Source: Chryseolinea lacunae
GTDB taxonomy: Bacteria > Bacteroidota > Bacteroidia > Cytophagales > Cyclobacteriaceae
Length of the DNA: 64,000 nucleotides
NCBI RefSeq assembly: GCF_016735595.1
Contig: NZ_JAERRB010000002.1
Location: 62,001 to 126,000, forward strand
Reading direction: 5' to 3'
Positions 61,656 to 64,000 of this stretch are shown here, piece after piece. Position 1 is the stretch's first letter, and each line of letters starts with the position of its first letter. The notes beneath the pieces are model-generated. The model did not search any database and was not told the origin of the DNA. It saw nothing but the letters and a program-made list of their open reading frames with translations. Made by a program: the position numbers and the translations under genes.

Positions 61656-64000
61656 CTACTCTTTTTTCTTTTTCTCGATCCAGTAATACAGCGCAGTGAG
61701 CATGAAGGGCGTAAACAACAGTGTTGACGTCAGGCCCCCGATGATAACCGTGGCCAGTGGTCGCTGAATGTCAGATCCAATACCCGACGACTTCGCGGCC
61801 GGTATGAGACCGATGATGGCCACGATCAGCATCATCATGATGGAACGCAATTGCCCGGCCGATGCGTTGCTGATCACAAACTCTAGGTTCTCGTTGTCGA
61901 GCGTGCGCTCGCGGTTGATGGCCGAGATCAGCAACACGCCCGCCATCACAGACAAACCAAAGAGCGACACAAAGCCCACGCCCGCCGACACGTTGAAGTG
62001 ATAGTCGCGCAGCCACAGCGCCACAATGCCACCGGCTAGTGCAAAGAACACACACACCAGGGTGAGCAGCGCATATTTTAGATTTTTGTAGAGCATAAAC
62101 AACACCAGCAACACAATCACCACCGTGAGCGGAATGGCGATCATCAACTGTTTGCCTGCCCGTTGCAAATTTTCGAACTGGCCGCCATAGTCTATGGAGT
62201 AGCCTTGCTGGAGGTTGATGGCCTTGCCGATTTTTTCGCGCGCTTCGGCCACAAAGCCGCCCTGGTCGCGACCCTGCACGTTGGTTTTCACAATGAGCAG
62301 GCGCTTGGCATTAGCACGATACAGATTGGTTTCGCCGTCGAGCAGCCTCACCGTGGCAAGCTGGTTGATGGGGATCAGCTCGCCGCTGGCCGACGGCACC
62401 TGAATGGATTTGATCACGTCGAGGCTGTTACGGTTCTCCGGCACATAGCGCACCACAATGTCGTAGCGACGGTCGCGGTCATAGATCGAGCCCACCGACT
62501 TGCCGCCAATGGCGGCTTCCACAATGTTCTGAATGTCGGCCACGTTGATGCCATAGCGAGCCGCTTCCTTCCGGTTGATCTGGATGTTGAGTTGTGCCTG
62601 TGGTCCTTCCTGTTCCATGCCCACGTCGGTGGCGCCGTCCATGTTCTTCACAATCTGGCGAATGGTGTCGGCCATGCCGCGCATCTTGTTGATGTCGTAG
62701 CCTTGAATGTTGATGGCAAGATCGGCAGCCGAACCCGTCACGGTTTCCATCACGTTGTCGATGATGGGCTGACCAAACGAAATGAATGCCGACGGAAGCG
62801 CCTGTCGCATTTCGCGGCGAAGGGTGCCGATGAGTTCCTGCTTGGTGGTGTCCTGTGCCCACAACTTATAGTCTTTCAACACCATCATCACTTCCGTGCG
62901 GTTGGAAGGATAGGGGTCGGTGCCATCGTCGTTGCGTCCCGACTGTGTCACGATGCTGAGGATCTGCGGATGGTGTGCGGCCACGTCGCGAATGATGGGC
63001 GCGATGGTTTGGGTTTCTTTGATGGACGATCCCGCAGGCAAAAACACCCGCATCCAGATGGAGCCTTCATCGAGTGGCGGCAAAAATTCTGTGCCCAGCT
63101 TCACAATGAACGAACACGACAGCCCGATGATGATGAAGCCACCAATCACAACCTGTTTGTGATACTTCAGAATGCCGGGCAGTGCATTTTTATATTTGCG
63201 TTCCATCCAGCTGAGCAGATCAATCTTCTTGCGCCACGCGGGCACGTTTTCCTGAATGTCGCTGGTGAGGTATTTTCCATACACAAACGAGATGAACACG
63301 GGAATCACGGTGAGCGCGCAGATCATGGCACCCACCACGGCAAACGCCAAGGTGAGGGCCATGGGTGAAAACAACTTTCCTTCTACACGCTGCATGGTGA
63401 GGATGGGCATGTAGGCCAGGATGATGATGAGCACCGAGAAGAAAATTTCGCGGCCCACTTCCTGCGAAGCGTTCAAGGTCACTTTGATGATGCCGGTTTT
63501 GCGTTCACTTTCGGAGAGGTGTCTGAACTTGTGCGCCAGGTGCGCAGCCATCACACACGCGCCGTCCACAATGATGCCGAAGTCTATAGCACCGAGCGAA
63601 AGCAGGTTGGCCGGAATGCCGTTCAGCTTCATGAGGATGAAAGCAAACAACAAAGCAAACGGAATGGTGAACGCCACCACCAGTGCCGAGCGGATGTTGC
63701 CGAGAAAAATCATGAGCACAAGAATCACGATGATCACGCCTTCGAGCAAGGTGTGCGACACGGTGTCGAGCGTGTTGTCTACCAGCGACGTGCGGTCATA
63801 GATGGGTGTGAGTTTTACGCCCGCGGGAAATTCATTTTGCTGAAGATCGTCCATACGGGCCTTCAATGCCGACAATACCTCCGACGGGTTTTCGCCACGC
63901 CGCATAGACACAATGCCTTCGATGCCTGAGTTCACATTCTTGCCTTCATGATAAATGGCATAGCCCAGAATGCCCGACGGCGGGGGAGGCCCCACTTCCA
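61656..64000 (-). CDS. Heavy-metal RND efflux transporter, 5' end cut by window
   Basis: The frame remains open to the window edge, so this is the C-terminal ~780 residues of a CzcA/CusA-type pump of about 1040. The first visible residues (EVGPPPPSGILGYAIYH) are in the first periplasmic domain. DFGIIVDGACVMAAH is the family signature in helix 4. The second half has GTEFLPPLDEGSIWMR and ends ALYYWIEKKKKE. It is distinct from the pump encoded at 57412. Metal specificity is unknown. It ends 3 bases from the convergent XRE gene. Confidence 0.93.
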   Translation of the reverse strand, partial: EVGPPPPSGILGYAIYHEGKNVNSGIEGIVSMRRGENPSEVLSALKARMDDLQQNEFPAGVKLTPIYDRTSLVDNTLDTVSHTLLEGVIIVILVLMIFLGNIRSALVVAFTIPFALLFAFILMKLNGIPANLLSLGAIDFGIIVDGACVMAAHLAHKFRHLSESERKTGIIKVTLNASQEVGREIFFSVLIIILAYMPILTMQRVEGKLFSPMALTLAFAVVGAMICALTVIPVFISFVYGKYLTSDIQENVPAWRKKIDLLSWMERKYKNALPGILKYHKQVVIGGFIIIGLSCSFIVKLGTEFLPPLDEGSIWMRVFLPAGSSIKETQTIAPIIRDVAAHHPQILSIVTQSGRNDDGTDPYPSNRTEVMMVLKDYKLWAQDTTKQELIGTLRREMRQALPSAFISFGQPIIDNVMETVTGSAADLAINIQGYDINKMRGMADTIRQIVKNMDGATDVGMEQEGPQAQLNIQINRKEAARYGINVADIQNIVEAAIGGKSVGSIYDRDRRYDIVVRYVPENRNSLDVIKSIQVPSASGELIPINQLATVRLLDGETNLYRANAKRLLIVKTNVQGRDQGGFVAEAREKIGKAINLQQGYSIDYGGQFENLQRAGKQLMIAIPLTVVIVLLVLFMLYKNLKYALLTLVCVFFALAGGIVALWLRDYHFNVSAGVGFVSLFGLSVMAGVLLISAINRERTLDNENLEFVISNASAGQLRSIMMMLIVAIIGLIPAAKSSGIGSDIQRPLATVIIGGLTSTLLFTPFMLTALYYWIEKKKKE

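Noticed and set aside
62163-63368. 401-codon plus-strand frame opposite the second RND pump
   Set aside because: Shadow of the pump; composition dominated by His, Val and Phe.
1-64000. CRISPR array, tRNA or rRNA genes
   Set aside because: No regularly spaced repeats, cloverleaf-like segments or rRNA sequence were recognised on reading the window.

Overview
This window looks like a chromosomal segment of a free-living Bacteroidota, most likely of the order Cytophagales. The evidence is a SusC/SusD/SusE set, FtsX-type permeases with a PadR partner, membrane-bound AraC and TPR-LuxR regulators, a DUF3570/ApbE/DUF4266 cluster, and several promoters of the Bacteroidota form TTTG-N19/20-TAnnTTTG. 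Species cannot be fixed from the sequence alone. No rRNA, tRNA, CRISPR array or intact insertion sequence is visible.

Layout. 1-1.6 kb: a cut-off class V aminotransferase and RidA, divergent from an Lrp/AsnC regulator. 1.6-3.6 kb: a HelD-type ATPase. 4.0-4.9 kb: a toxin/antitoxin-like pair. 4.9-6.9 kb: an unusual 7-TM receptor whose cytoplasmic end carries an IS1595-transposase-like zinc ribbon and HTH. 7.2-16.4 kb: a polysaccharide utilisation locus (SusC, SusD, SusE/F, two GH30 glycosidases). 16.4-26.4 kb: EamA permease, fatty-acid desaturase, ABC exporter, membrane AraC regulator, MacB-like ABC ATPase with FtsX permease, TPR-LuxR regulator. 26.7-33.2 kb: a retron operon. 33.5-38.0 kb: a four-gene secreted/lipoprotein operon ending in a leucine-rich-repeat protein. 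38.4-41.2 kb: DUF3570, thioredoxin, ApbE, DUF4266. 41.3-47 kb: PAS histidine kinase, cupin, sugar-isomerase-like protein, SnoaL-ABM protein, AraC. 47.3-50.3 kb: PadR and FtsX permease. 50.5-52.6 kb: YCII protein, GAPDH and a TetR regulator with two matching operators. 52.9-61.1 kb: a two-component system and a CusCBA/CzcCBA-type metal efflux operon. 61.4-64 kb: a small XRE regulator with two operators and the 3' part of a second heavy-metal RND pump.

The most striking element is the retron. On the minus strand, behind a good promoter (33209-33239), lie a WGR plus ARM/HEAT-repeat protein, a winged-helix SWIM zinc-finger protein, a structured non-coding RNA (28179-28398) and a retron reverse transcriptase. 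The RNA has complementary a1/a2 ends, an msr hairpin and an msd with a perfect 18-bp stem. The RT has the retron NAXXH and VTG motifs and YADD. This gene set corresponds to what retron classifications call type XIII (RT + WHSWIM + ARM), as I recall it; that label should be confirmed by search.

Other points of interest are the receptor/zinc-ribbon fusion next to the polysaccharide locus (possibly its regulator), OmpR-type direct repeats in front of the efflux genes, a TetR operator pair (one overlapping a near-perfect promoter), and XRE operators overlapping a start codon.
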